The notes below the pieces were generated by a model, which did no database searches, was not told the DNA's origin, and saw nothing but the letters and a program-made list of their open reading frames with translations. Both the position numbers and the translations under genes were made by a program. A stretch of DNA of 64,000 bases from Narthecium ossifragum (taxonomy: Eukaryota; Streptophyta; Magnoliopsida; Dioscoreales; Nartheciaceae): contig OY986971.1 of assembly GCA_963920575.1 (NCBI GenBank), forward strand, positions 3,883,340-3,947,339. Direction: 5' to 3'. Positions 10,444 through 22,682 of the stretch are shown piece after piece. Position 1 is the stretch's first letter, and every line of letters begins with the position of its first letter.

Positions 10444-13400
10444 ATGGCGTGGAGATCGCCACCGTGCGCCACCAGCAACAGCACCACCGCCGCCGCCGCC
10501 ATACTACCCTTTAGCTTGAAACACTCTCCACCCCCCCTTCTAACTCGATTACCTTGTCCTCTTCATGCTGGACGAGCCATCATGAACAATAGCAGAAGAA
10601 AGACCACCCTGAGTACCATTAATGGAGGTCGCTATTGGCCGCTCATGGCACCAAGAAGGAGAGGGGCCTTTGCTCACTGTAAGGCCCGGAAGGGCGGCGA
10701 AGTCTCCGACGAGGGTGGGGATTTGAGGCGGGCATTGCAGACGGCCTTGTGGGGTGCGGAGGCTGTTTACGTCCTATGGCTCTTCCTCCTCCCGTATGCT
10801 CCGGTATGTACCCCTGAGCTTCCTTTTGGTAAATAAAGATGAAGTAAAGATGCCATTTTTTTTTGCCTACTTGAAATCGACAAAGAAGCTCGCTCTGGAC
10901 ACTCAAAATAGATTGGTACCAAGTTTTGTTCATACGAAGATTTCTGATTGTATATCGTTGAATCTTGCAATTGATGAATGATATGGAAAGGGTTTTGTGG
11001 GTCAAATTATTTGCCTGATGCCCCATTCTTGTAAGACCCTTTGCGTGGGCGCTTTACTGTACTGAAATTTAGGAGCATTATCATGCGGGGTGTGTGTGTT
11101 TATGGTGCATATTATACCATTGGGGTTTGATATGAGGTACATCAGTACATGTCATAGGACGGTGTTTATTAAAAATTCAGATTACGCTATTGAGTTTGAA
11201 TGCATGACTGCTTCCAAACGAAAAGCTTCCGTCTTTCCTGGGCCATTTTGTCTATGGCAACCCTCTTCATAAGCCTTTCAACTATGAAATACCTCATGAT
11301 CTAATTCCCTTGTTATTTCTTCTGGACATAATGCTATTGTATTGCCTGTTGAGAAGTTCACGTCCTTGGGTTGCTCAAGTTCATTATGCACTCAATTGCT
11401 TAAAAGGGTTGTTGATTGCTTGAATTCATCTTACGCCAATTTTGAACTCTTGGTCATTCTTTTTAATGCGGTTGACAAAATACTTCTCATTTTTTAGGTC
11501 CACGTGAATTGTAAGAGCTTTGATTACCCTATATAAAGAACTGAACACAAGCTACACTTGCTCAAGATATGACTCATGTTTGTCCCGTATATGGAGGTTG
11601 TTTGTTCATATGCTCTTTTTTGTGCATATATTTTATCTTTTAATGGTTGTTAATGCTGTATTTGGTCATATGCTCTTTTTTGGGCATATGCTGACACCAT
11701 TGGATCCCCTCTCTTGATTTTGATTGGAGATTTAGGGGTACAGGAGCCCAAAACACCAGACTATAAAAAAAAAGGGTCTGTCTTGGCAGAAACAGTGGAG
11801 GATAATTCTATCTATTGTTTAGGACGTTTATAATTCTTCTGTTTTACTGGATGGAATTTCCATGAGTTAGGTTCATAAGAACTATGAAAATGAAGTCCTA
11901 GGATTTTAATCCAAAAGAGATTTCTTAATTAAGGGCTTATTTGCACCAGGAATGCATGTTTTCTGTGGATTTTGCACTTTCATTTAGTTTTTTTTGCTTC
12001 TGAGAGCTTTTTTGCCTGAGCTCAAGCGATATGGAGATAGCTATTTCACATGGTAGCTTATCTGCATGCATATGTGAACCATGTGTCCTGCAATGTACTT
12101 GAGTGGCCCATTCTATAATTCTTTGCACCATTTTTTATGTGGACACAAGTGTTTCCATCAATTTGTCGAGGTGCTGTTCGCATAGATGAAGTTTCAGAAG
12201 CAAAATGAAGGCTCATGTATTTGCTTGTCCCACACTACCTTTACAAGGCTCCTCTCTTTGGTTGTCCCACGCTACCCAGCTTGATCCTTTTAGTAAGTCA
12301 AATGGAGACCCGAGAAAGAGTAGTTGTTTGTGAGTTTGACGTCAATTAACATTCTGCAGTCTTTTACTGTGTGGATCAAAGTTTTAGAACCCATAGATAC
12401 TTCTTATTTATGGTTTTTGTAAGCCATTCCTTCATAAACAAGTAAATACTAAGTATTTAGTAACTTCTTTCCAATCAAGTCCTCATTTTTTATGAATTAA
12501 TTGCTGAAAGAACTTTGCTAAATTTAGTTATTTAATTTGATCAGGGCGACCCGGTATGGGCCATCAATTCGGGAACAATCAATGATCTCGTAGGACTCTC
12601 AATCAATTTCTTCCTCATTGATCCGTTATTAAACTCTGGTATATCTGCTGAAACTGGTTATTAGGGCAATCATAGCTACCCTTCTCGATTATGCACAGCA
12701 TTTGGTTAAATTCTTCAGCTTACAGAATTACATGCTACGTAGTAGGTTAGAAATTTCACTTCTCAAACTACTAGGAGATGGTCTAGTTTTTACCTTAGCC
12801 TTATCATGAATGTAGTTAACTCCATATGGGCTAAGAAATCCCCCCCCCCCCCCCCCCCCATCTGCACATATAGTTGATTCTTTTTGTTAGCTCTGTCCAA
12901 GCTATGTTATCGAGTAACTATGTAAGCGTGATGTATCAATTAACAATTTTTCTCCCTTATATCCATATGATGAAAGATTTCAACAGTTTGGTAGGCTTCT
13001 TAAAGGCATGCGAAGATGAAATTGCTTCTTGCTGTTAGTATGTTTCTATGTAAGTTGCACAAATACTCAACTTCTTTCCAAGTCAAACATATCCTACATG
13101 AGAAAAGGGTGAACAAGAGAGGAAAGAGAGGTAAGAGAGAGACATTATGATTTAGTGAGGGAAGCTTATATGTTTAGTTGAAAAGTATTGGTGTAACTAT
13201 GCTAGTAAGGGCATAGAAGCAATGTACAAAACATCTTCAGTTTGTCTTTTACACTCTTTTCACTTTGAGTAATATATTTGCGCATTTCTTGGCAGAATAG
13301 TTGGCATTCACTTGATTGAAGCACCAGTCCTTCACCCTGTAAGAAATTACTGATCTGACCAGCACTACTTTCCTCAGCTTTGCAAGGATAAGTTATCAGG

Positions 13401-14100
13401 TTTTTGGTTAATGTTTAATTGTTTTGGCTTACTAGATAGCTGAAGGATTATTTAACCTTGTTATCGGGTGGACGTTCCTGTTTGCTCCATTGCTCTTCAC
13501 AGACTGCCGAAGAGACAGATATGAAGGATCTTTAGACCTCTTGTGGGGCTTTCAGATGTTCCTAACAAACAGTAAGCTTTGTGTAGAAGTGCACGTCCCA
13601 TCTGCTAACAAGATATCATGTTTACTAGCTTATCATTTTGTATTCATATATCACTGATTATAGTTTTGTTTTCTTTTCTAGCATTGTTAATTCCTTACAT
13701 GGCAATCCGGCTTAATGACACGGATGGGAAAAAATCTCCCCCAAAGCTCTCTCAGTTGGCTTCAGTGATGACAAATGGTGCACCTATTGTTGGCCTAATT
13801 GGTGGGTTCATCTGCCTTCTCTCTGTATGGTGGGCTTTTTTTGGCCGCTTTGATGGTGGTTTTGGAGGCTTTGCAGATCGATGGGAATTTTTACAACAGT
13901 ATATTGCATCAGAGCGGTTCGCATATGCCTTTATATGGGACATTGGCCTGTATGCTATATTCCAGCCTTGGCTGATAGGTGACAATGTGCAAAATGTGAG
14001 GGAAAATAGTCAGACATTAGTCGGTGCTGTAAGGTTTATCCCCATTGTGGGCTTAATAGCCTACCTTCTGTGCTTAGATGGGGATAAAGATTCTTGCTGA
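10444..14100 (+). CDS. plastid-targeted multi-pass membrane protein (YCF49-like annotation in Arabidopsis)
   Basis: Five exons, 10444-10803, 12545-12638, 13301-13338, 13436-13571 and 13682-14100, join in phase to 348 codons. I start at the ATG in CGAAACATGGCG; the frame extends upstream only to a GTG. The first ~70 residues are Ser/Thr/Arg-rich with few acids, like a chloroplast transit peptide. The mature part has hydrophobic segments at EAVYVLWLFLLPYAP, LVGLSINFFLIDPLL, FNLVIGWTFLFAPLLFTDC, IVGLIGGFICLLSVWWAFF and FIPIVGLIAYLL, with conserved-looking loops GDPVWAI, HLIEAPVLHP and LIPYMAIRLND. I recall this layout in plant and cyanobacterial membrane proteins, including an Arabidopsis one annotated YCF49-like; the name is from memory and the function is unknown. 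A TATA box sits just upstream. Intron 1 is 1.7 kb. Confidence 0.75.
12840..12859. repeat. 20-bp homopolymer C run in an intron
   Basis: This is an uninterrupted C tract in the intron between exons 2 and 3 of the plastid protein gene. Its exact length is likely unreliable in the assembly. Confidence 0.9.
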
Positions 14101-15951
14101 TTTAATGCTGTAAATTGAAGACAGTAGAGGTAATTTTAAGAGTTTATTATTTCACAGTGACTACACTCCAATTCAGCCAATTTATTCTGGAAACCCAGTT
14201 TTTTCTTGAAGTAAGATTTAGCTTAAAGTAATCAGCAAGTTTGGCTTTCAAACCAAATACTTGAGGATTATTGAGAGGTGTTGAACTTGTCTGTTTTTTT
14301 TTCAGGACAGTAGCTGGTTGTTACTGCATCCGACTTTGGTCTCCGGATGCCTCTGCTTATTTATATGCATAAAGGAGTGCAGTGACAGCTACCAATGTGA
14401 AAGTTGTTTAGTTATGAAGGTTGAAGATTTTATGCTCATCGATAGGCTGATTTTTTTTACAATACTGCTATATATCTTAATTTGCATTCTGAATGAAAGA
14501 TAGTATACAAAGACTCACTTTGCTCTTTATCTACTTCAGGTTCTTGTTATGCATAGTTTACTTCTTCTATTTTTCTCCTTAGGCCTTATTTGGTATGAGA
14601 ACAAGTGGGATACCGGATACTTATCCTCGAACACTTCTTTGTTATTCCAAGTAATTATTATCCATTTATTCACATTCCACGTACCACTATCATTTACTCT
14701 CTTTTTTTTCAAGCAATCATTATTATTTCATTTTCACTCTTTCTAACCCTGAAATCCTTTATTCCGGAATTAGCTGACCCGTCTTAGAATCATGTCCGTG
14801 GAAGGGTTGCCTTTATACATTCCCAGGGTATCATTCATCTTTTAAGGCATGATTATAAGCCAGAAAAGTACGATGATAAGTACGATGATGGTTTTATTTT
14901 CACAGCATGGATATAATATGTGAACCTCTGCATTGGAGTTCTTAAAATCTCTCCAATTTATTGTGTGTTTCTCACTTTATTTGCTGAGAATATTCCCTTC
15001 ATCTGAGAGTGAGAGAGAGGGGGGAGGAGAATATTCCCTTCAAATGATGCTCTTTGTCAGTCTTTAAGTGTTTTTTTGACTATCTTGACACTGGTCTGTT
15101 CTTATCTGCAAAGGTACCCCCAGCATTTGAATTTTGTTCCTAATTCAAAGATTCTAGACTGTTCAGTGAACCTTAACCAATGATCAGTATTAGAACAATG
15201 CATACGCACAAAAGCTCCTCTGTTCCAGTATTCTATGTATTTATCACACAAAAATTCTAAAAAAAAGTCTTCTCACATTTTTCTTCTTTCGGATGGGAAA
15301 TCGACCTTTGTTTTTTTTTTCCCCATGTTGTTGAGTTTTTAACCCTCAAACTCTCGATGCTTTCAGGAGATTTTATGATACTTTATGTATATGTATAAAT
15401 TCCAAATCTTTTTTTCTTCCGCGAAAAGTTCTTTGTATCAGGGCATCTGCATCAGCTTCACTATCCTTTCACCCCCAAAATATTTTAATATATATTATTT
15501 ATTTATTTTACAGCTTCCCTATTCACAACTCCCTTGCATCAGTTTCTCTAAACCATTCCCTACATAAATAAAATACTTATTCTCACATCTTCTTTTCTTA
15601 TTTTATTCTTCATTTATTATTTGACAATCATATAATTATAATAATTAAATATTATATAATGTCATTAATCATTGAAATATATTTATATTAAAATATATTA
15701 TAAAATAAAGGACTAGGTTTTTATGTCAACAATTATATTACTTAAATGCTTGCAATCCATCAGTCAAATTTCTAACGGTCATATTTTAGCGGATATACTT
15801 CATCAATAATATACCAACGGCTATGTTCCAACGGCTATACTTACACAGTCATGCGCAACTTTAATATTGAGCTATATATGTTTGTTGCAAGATTGTAATT
15901 ACTATTATGTATTATGTCAATGTTGTAAGAATTTAGCTACTCACGAACTAG
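14101..15951. other. 3' flank and intergenic DNA
   Basis: It contains the presumed 3' UTR of the plastid protein gene and AT-rich DNA. Segments near 14580-14790 (GGCCTTATTTGGTATGAGAA to a CCGGAATTAGCTGACCC end) and 15430-15870 look like MITE or old transposon pieces, but no clear ends were found. Confidence 0.35.
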
Positions 15952-16250
15952 TGTTGGAGTTAAAGAGTGTTGATCCTAATATTGATTTTATAATTTCAAT
16001 ATGTGTATGATCACTAAACAATGATATCACATCTATATTCCTTAATTTGGAACTCTATAAATTCGAGTTTTAGATGTTTTGTATTGACGGTCGATGCGAA
16101 GGACGACCGCGAATCGTGAAAACTGATACGACGGTCGATCTAAGTATCGACCTTGAATGTATCATTTCCTCACAGTCACATATGCTGATGGTTGATGCGA
16201 CGGCCGATCGCGAATGATCCAAACTATATTTTGAGCGCGACGGCAATCAA
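15952..16250 (+). mobile_element. 5' piece of a second Copia (SIRE-like) LTR
   Basis: It begins TGTTGGAGTTAAAGAGTGTT, a typical start for SIRE-type LTRs, and carries 22-bp near-palindromes of the class seen at 7474-7675: CGGTCGATGC facing AGGACGACCG (16088-16109) and CGGTCGATC facing TATCGACC (16132-16153). The LTR is cut off after about 16250; no 3' LTR end follows. Confidence 0.55.
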
Positions 16251-17048
16251 GGGTGAGATAAATGGACGGAGGAGGAGTGGTGAAAGGGTTTGCTTGGGCA
16301 AGGGGACGACGTCAATAGTTGTTCGCCGCCGGTATGGGGGTCAATCCTTTTGTTGAGGAGGAAGAAATCGTGGTTCACCACCGGTGGGGGTCGATCCCTT
16401 CGTCGAGGAGGAAAGGATCGTGATTTGTCGTCAGTGGAGCTCGCGGTTAACGCCGATGGAAGTCGCAGCTCATCGAGGAGGAAGGAATCATATTATAGGA
16501 AAGAGCAAGGGTGACTGATGTAGACTGAATTTTATCCACTTTCTTGTATTTACCTCTCTGTTATTGGGAATGGCAACATTTGGGGCATATGACGCCAATG
16601 CCCTTATAATCGTCTCATCAAAGAATTAGAGTCGACATGGAGTAAAAACGTTCTACGTTGACTCCCCGTCGGCTGACGTGGCTCAACAGCTGTTCGCCAC
16701 TTGGGCGCCACTAATAAGATGCCACCTCAAGCATGGAGAATCTTTCATGACTCTTGAGGATTACACTTGATGAGAAAAAAAAAAAAAGATCTTTAATAAG
16801 GGACAACAGCATGTGCTGAAAATCAAGAAGAGGTGTTAGTCACGAGAAGGATGCTTTCTGGAGTAGTCAAAGCAGAAAAGAGGGAGACAAGCATGTATGT
16901 ATAAATAAGAGAGAGCCACAGACGCATCTACCTATCTAATCTATCTATGGGGACCAAAACAGACCAAATTGTGGACAAAGAGTCCAAATCCGGCAGCAGG
17001 CGGCAGCCGGCAGCCGCCTGCGTCCCTTTTTTCCCTAGTTCACATTCA
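16251..17048. other. intergenic DNA, no supported gene
   Basis: 16260-16510 repeats a GCCGCCGGTGGGGGTCGATC-like phrase with GAGGAGGAA stretches, probably low-complexity or LTR-internal debris. Nothing else was identified. Confidence 0.3.
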
Positions 17049-17198
17049 ACACACACACTCTCTCACACACACACACGTGTACTCTCTCTCTCTCTCTCTC
17101 ATCTGTCAAACACACACATACACACCCTCTCTTTCTTTGTCAAATACACACATACACACACTCTAACACACACAGACACACACACTCTCTCTCTCAAT
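17049..17198. repeat. compound (CA)n/(CT)n microsatellite
   Basis: Interleaved CACACA and CTCTCT tracts with a CACGTGTACTCTC interruption; frames through it are artefacts. Confidence 0.9.
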
Positions 17199-17261
17199 CT
17201 AGTCTAGTGTCCAGGAAGCAGTTTGTGTTTGGCTAGAATTTAGCTTGAGATTGACTTGTTC

Positions 17262-17425
17262 TTTAAGGGTTCGTTTGGATACCGCAGATTCGTGATATGA
17301 CGGATCGCATTTTCCAAAATCCGTGCGGGATTCGTGCGATATCCAAACGCCGGATTCCGCACAAGCGGGATCCGCCCATCCGTCGGATCCCACGGATCCG
17401 CGCGGGATCCGGGTGAGCCAAACAG
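17262..17425. repeat. small MITE-like segment with GGGTTCGTTTGGAT / CCAAACAG ends
   Basis: The left end GGGTTCGTTTGGATACCGCA and the right end GGGTGAGCCAAACAGAAG are roughly inverted. The body is rich in GGATCCG palindromes (for example CGGATCCCACGGATCCGCG). No target duplication was established. Confidence 0.35.
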
Positions 17426-19962
17426 AAGTGAGTGAGCTGAATGTGAGCTAGAATTTTGAGTTTGAAATGTAAACAAGCTTAAGGCAAACAAAACTTGGCT
17501 GGTTTGTTTGACTTTTGTTTATCTCATTCCATCATATCAACAGTCTATGTATGTTTGAATCTCGTTTAATAACCTAGATCTTAAGCATTTGAATCACAGT
17601 CATCATTCTATTGATGATTAGGGCGTTGGATATAATTCAAATAAATCTAGATCGTTGGTATGAGGGAAGTGATAGTATGAAGCAAACCAAATTTGTTTTT
17701 TTTTATTAGTTGAGCCAAAAGGTTAGTACCATACAACTACTCTGAATTTGGTTTGAGTTCGGTTTGTTTTAGAGTTTATATAGCTCGAGTACATTTGCAC
17801 GCATATAAGTTTCGAACGCATTGCATTGCAGCTGCTGCATTTGTTGCTCTAGAGAGTCGGTGCCCCTCCACCTGATTCTTTGGGTTTGGTTTTGTAGTTT
17901 GGTTTCTCTTCTTTTGCTTTAGCCACTTCTCTCAACTTTAAGGGGGAAAAATAATGGTTGTATTTGTTTATTTTGACTAATTATATTGGTGTGTTTTTAA
18001 TTGAGCTTATTTTGTTTTTCATTCTGCCTCTACTTCGGCTCCCAACTTTATTTCTCATTGTGAGGACCTGTACCTCTATAACTAGTTCGACCGCCTAGGT
18101 AGGACTTGTGGATTCGGTTGGCTTTGTTCATGCATTTGTTTGTATTAGAAACATAATGCTAGATTGTGGACGAATAAGTGTTCCTCGATCCGTGTGACTC
18201 GGGTACGTCGGATCTAGCCCTAAGACCTCTGGCGTTTTTTTCACTGGAGTTGAATAGCTAACTAGATCCTTTTTAAAAAAAGCTACTCCATGCACTCCCT
18301 CAAGTTAATAGCACAATCAAACAACGTTAAGTGGAGCTTAAGTGGAGGGAGTGCTGCTCATCCTCCAACTTCACTCCTCACTCCTTGCAACCAAACGCGA
18401 ACAATCTTTGTCATTTATCCCCCTTGAAAGTATCTAATTCTTTTCAATCCCTTAAACTTTGACTTCCATATATTCAACCACAAATATAGTTATTAAAACA
18501 GACCGTAATCCATGCTCTTGAGCAACACCCTGTTTTATCTCATTAAATAATAATTTTGAGAGAAGAATAAAGATGCAATTTGGTACATCGGCCAAACATA
18601 GAACCAAATTCCAATAAATATTGCCATAAATTAGCTGCCACTAAAAGGATACGTTCAAAAGCGGATACTCTCTCGATTAGCAAACGTTTAGAACCACTTA
18701 AATGCCAAAAATCCTCATTAACCAACGAGAATTTTTCTTTTTAAGATGCCATATCAGTTTTACAAAAATACATATCTTGGACTAAGTTGAAAATTTACTT
18801 TAACATTAAACTCCTTTTCTTTCCCCTGCTATTATTCTAAATACACCACAGGTTAATGGTGAATAAAAGTAGCCATCTAATTATTAATATTTGCATCCCA
18901 CCCCTTTTCTTTCAGTAAAAAAAGCCCTACCATTAAACTCCATTTAGCCAATGAGACTAAAAATAATACAATCTCAAAAATGTCCTTGATTTAGTAATTT
19001 CTTAATTATATGATTTAGCCAATGTTATCAAAGAAAGAGGATTTTGAACTTTGAAGAATATATTTGTAGAGAATTTTGGAGGGAATATGTGTAGATTTTT
19101 AAATCCAAGGTTAGTCCAAGGGTACATATGCAAAATATTCTTTTTGAGGGGTGTATACGCAACATTTTCCATAAATAATAAACCCAAAAACGATAAAATG
19201 GCATTTAATTACTGGGATTCGAGAGCACATCAAGTGCAATATTTTCCATAAATAATAAAGCCGATAATAAGCTAAAATTCATAATAATAATAAAAAAAGA
19301 TTTGTGTCAGCCATGTACACTGCACATGGCTTATGTGATCATGTATTATTAGTTTACGAGAACCAGTGGATGTGAATGGATCTGTAGCGTTGAAAGTGAT
19401 CATGTAGGTTGCTCATACGTGACATGTACCCGATTTTTCCTTGAAATTCATATAGAAAAATGATATGATTTCGCCAAATATAAGAGGCAAAAAGAAAAAT
19501 AAATAAAAAAGACAGAGTGCGACCGTGGAACCGGTCAAAAGATTGGGGACAGAGGCGGAATTACGTTAGATTCTTCGTGGCCGTCGCTTTCGGGCTACAG
19601 TCCAATTTTGGGGTCCAATTTTGGGGGCCCACATGAGCTGTCTCCAGCTGTTATCCTCACCCCCTACTTTGTGGCTGATCCCTGTGGACTTTTGTGGCCA
19701 CATTAGCAGGATTTATGGAAGGAAATCCAATACACAAAGCGGATAAGGATCCGATAGCTTATTGGATCTAGTCTCGGATCCTAAAACTCCAGACCCGGTC
19801 TATATTAGCAGGATTTTTATGGCATAAAATTGAGCATTATGATAAAAGGATGGTGAAACAACAGCTTTTACGTAGAGTGGCATTTCAAAAAACATAAATG
19901 AAAATTTAATTGCATGGAATTCCTAAAGGCGATGTTTATCTTGTAGTTGAAACAAAAACATG
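17426..19962. other. intergenic DNA, no supported gene
   Basis: AT-rich without coding signal. At 17695-17730 a T-run followed by ATTAGTTGAGCCAAAAGGTT resembles an inverted LINE 3' tail. 18270-18400 ends in a GCAACCAAACGC motif like a MITE end. 19500-19700 has moderate GC and may be an old regulatory or LTR piece. Confidence 0.3.
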
Positions 19963-20298
19963 TTTTTTTTATTATGAGATGAGCCATATGGCTAATTATT
20001 TACACAAGGAACATGCTACATCAAGCAGTTGTCTAACAGCCCCATCCTTGACTCACAAGACCAAGCGAGCAAGGTCTTAGTCTTACGACATGCTCGAGCG
20101 ACACCATCGACTCTCACATTACACCCTCTAGAGATGTAGAGAAACAAAACAGAATAAAAAAGTATATAGAACATGCAACCAGATGTTTTTCGTCATGCTT
20201 TCTAAGTCAGGGGGCCATCTGCTCAAACCATTCAGAATCCTAACCGCATATAAGGAATCAGTCTCTATATTGTTCACTCAATTTTTGTTAGTGCATGA
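19963..20298 (-). mobile_element. 5'-truncated LINE copy with RNase H remnant
   Basis: The minus strand encodes IETDSLYAVRILNGLSRWPP followed by DLESMTKNIWLHVL, an RNase H-like segment as found at the end of plant LINE ORF2. Downstream comes AGCCATATGGCT and an A-tail (T-run at about 19963-19970 on the plus strand). AAAAACATG flanks both sides (19954-19962 and 20299-20307), a short target-site duplication. Confidence 0.7.
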
Positions 20299-20307
20299 AA
20301 AAACATG

Positions 20308-22105
20308 TTGAGATGCATGGATAGTGCCATCATTAGTGACATAAATATTGTTCACTCAATTTTTGATAGAGCATGAAAAAAAATGACAAAAGAAATTTCA
20401 TGTGACAACAATTACTAAAAAAACACTGATTTGTGTGCATGTCTACGTGGCATGTACACTGCACACGGGTTTGAATCGGTAATGAGGTACCGATGGACTA
20501 GATAAAAGATTTGGTACCTCAACTGATATTTTGCATGCTTGTTCCAACTTCCAAGTATTCTTGCTTGAACGTAAATTTGATATAAAAGAAAATTAATTAA
20601 TTGTGTGATGTTAAAAGTTCTCATATATGTCACTTTGAGCTCAATTATTATAGGGGACCTCCACATATAAAAATTCGATTATTGTTCTCATCGAAAAAGA
20701 CTATTTTACTATTTTAAAAACAAATTGAGTATGATCGTGGCAGATATTTATATGTATCAATTTATGTCATAATATCATTTTCGATAGCTCAAATTGTCAT
20801 TGTCCTGTCAAGATCAAATGTAATTACTAATATTGGACTATTAGGGGTTGAGTTGAATTTCTAGTCTAAATCCTAAATGGTGTGTTATTGTGTTTGGTCG
20901 TCCGAAATTGATGATTCAGTGGTATCATTTGATCCATGCATCAATAATTTTGTGAATTTGTTGAATCCTTTATGACTTTAGCTCTTTCTGATGTCAAGAT
21001 CACCCCTAATTTTATCAATAGCGTAGAATCTTTATGATAATTAGATTCATGAGTCATCCTAATTCACTCTTTATTGTTTGATAGCATATCAAGTATCAAT
21101 CGGTGATGCAGCATCGGGTGTCGCTTGATTCAGCATCATGCGTTGCATTTTTTTATGATGTTATGATGCGTTAAATGCACCTCATTCACTGCTAAAAGAC
21201 ATTCTAATGGTCATAACCCTATGTAGTGCTGGGCGACACATGATCCATACTTGATTGAAGATGATCAGTATGGGTTCAAGATCTCGATCCTATTTTCTCA
21301 AGGTTCCCAAATTAACTTGTGAAAAGGGACTCACTCATGTTGAATAATCGAGTCCCAACCCAGATCAAATCTAAACTTGCTTAGTCTTGAAATTTGTTTG
21401 ATATCAATTTACACCCATTTTAGGTGTGTAATTAAATACTAACAATAGACATATATCTTCCATTTTTCTGACCTCTATTTTTTTTATTATAGTTAATTAC
21501 ATATGTCTTCCTGAAAACCTTTAAATTTACGAATTTATCATTAAAATCCTAATATTTAAAGATTTATCACTGAAATCTATAAATAATTTACATAATTATC
21601 CTTGGAGTCAGTTGCCTTCTGATATTCATGCGTTATTCACACCGGCTCCGTTTGTGGTTAACCGTGAAGGGTGAAATGTCTCTTATATTTATGTTAGCAA
21701 CAATAAGTGTATAAAATGCATTTACCTATATTTGATCGCCCGATTGCCTGGCTTTCTCCCAACCTTCCGTCTTCGTCAAGAAACTCTATCATATACTCTA
21801 GCCGCTAATGGTGTGAAACCCAAGCCCTAACTTCGGTGATAAAAACCCAAGTCTAACTTCGGGCGGGAAATGTGTAACGTTGATGAACATATATAACATG
21901 GGAGGAAAAAGCAAGGTATGTATCATTTATTTCATATAATGGCATTTAGATATTTTCACATGTTTGGGTTGAGTTTTAACCCAGGTTTGGTGTATTAACT
22001 CGATGGAGGTTGACAAAAGGATAATTATGAAAATTGATTATAGATTTCATGAATAAATATGTAAATATTGGGATTTGAGGGATATATCTGTAAATTTAAA
22101 GGTTT

Positions 22106-22110
<5 letters not shown>
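20308..22110. other. intergenic DNA, no supported gene
   Basis: There is a local duplication: ATTGTTCACTCAATTTTTG plus a GCATGAAAAAA-like tail occurs near 20269 and again near 20346. The rest is AT-rich with no gene signal. Confidence 0.3.

Positions 22111-22151
<41 letters not shown>
22111..22151. repeat. (TA)n microsatellite
   Basis: About twenty uninterrupted TA units. Confidence 0.95.
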
Positions 22152-22156
<5 letters not shown>

Positions 22157-22682
22157 GATCTAGTGCATATCATCAGACGGATAGGGATGGCCGATCTAAG
22201 TTAAGTCCAGATAAATTAGACGATCGAGATGAAGTCATGTGGAAGAGAGTAATAGATGGTGGTGGTTAGCGGGTGATTAGGATAGAGAGAATGAGAGGAG
22301 TATTGGATGGTGATTATCCTTATCAGGTGACACTAGGGATGGTAATTTGCCTTGCCCCCACCCTGTCCCTAATGGGGCGGGTTCGGGGGACCCTAAACGG
22401 GTTCGGAATCGGGTTTGGAGGAAATGTGTAAAACCCCGATCGGGGTCGGGGCAAAGGCGGGGAAGGACACCCCCGTCCCGCCTCGCCCCCGATTGAATAT
22501 TTATAATAATTAATATAGTGATATATTACTCCACTATAATTCGTTTTCCTAAAAAGTCTTAACCTAATCATGTTTGGACAATATTTTTGAGTTGTTATTG
22601 ATACAATTCATGTTCGGATCATTTCATAGAGACTAGTTTTGTTTGGATTGTTTTTTAAGATGATAAGTCTTTAGTGTGTTAT

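Noticed and set aside
16947..17207. Two overlapping small plus-strand frames
   Set aside because: They are translations of the CA/CT microsatellite.
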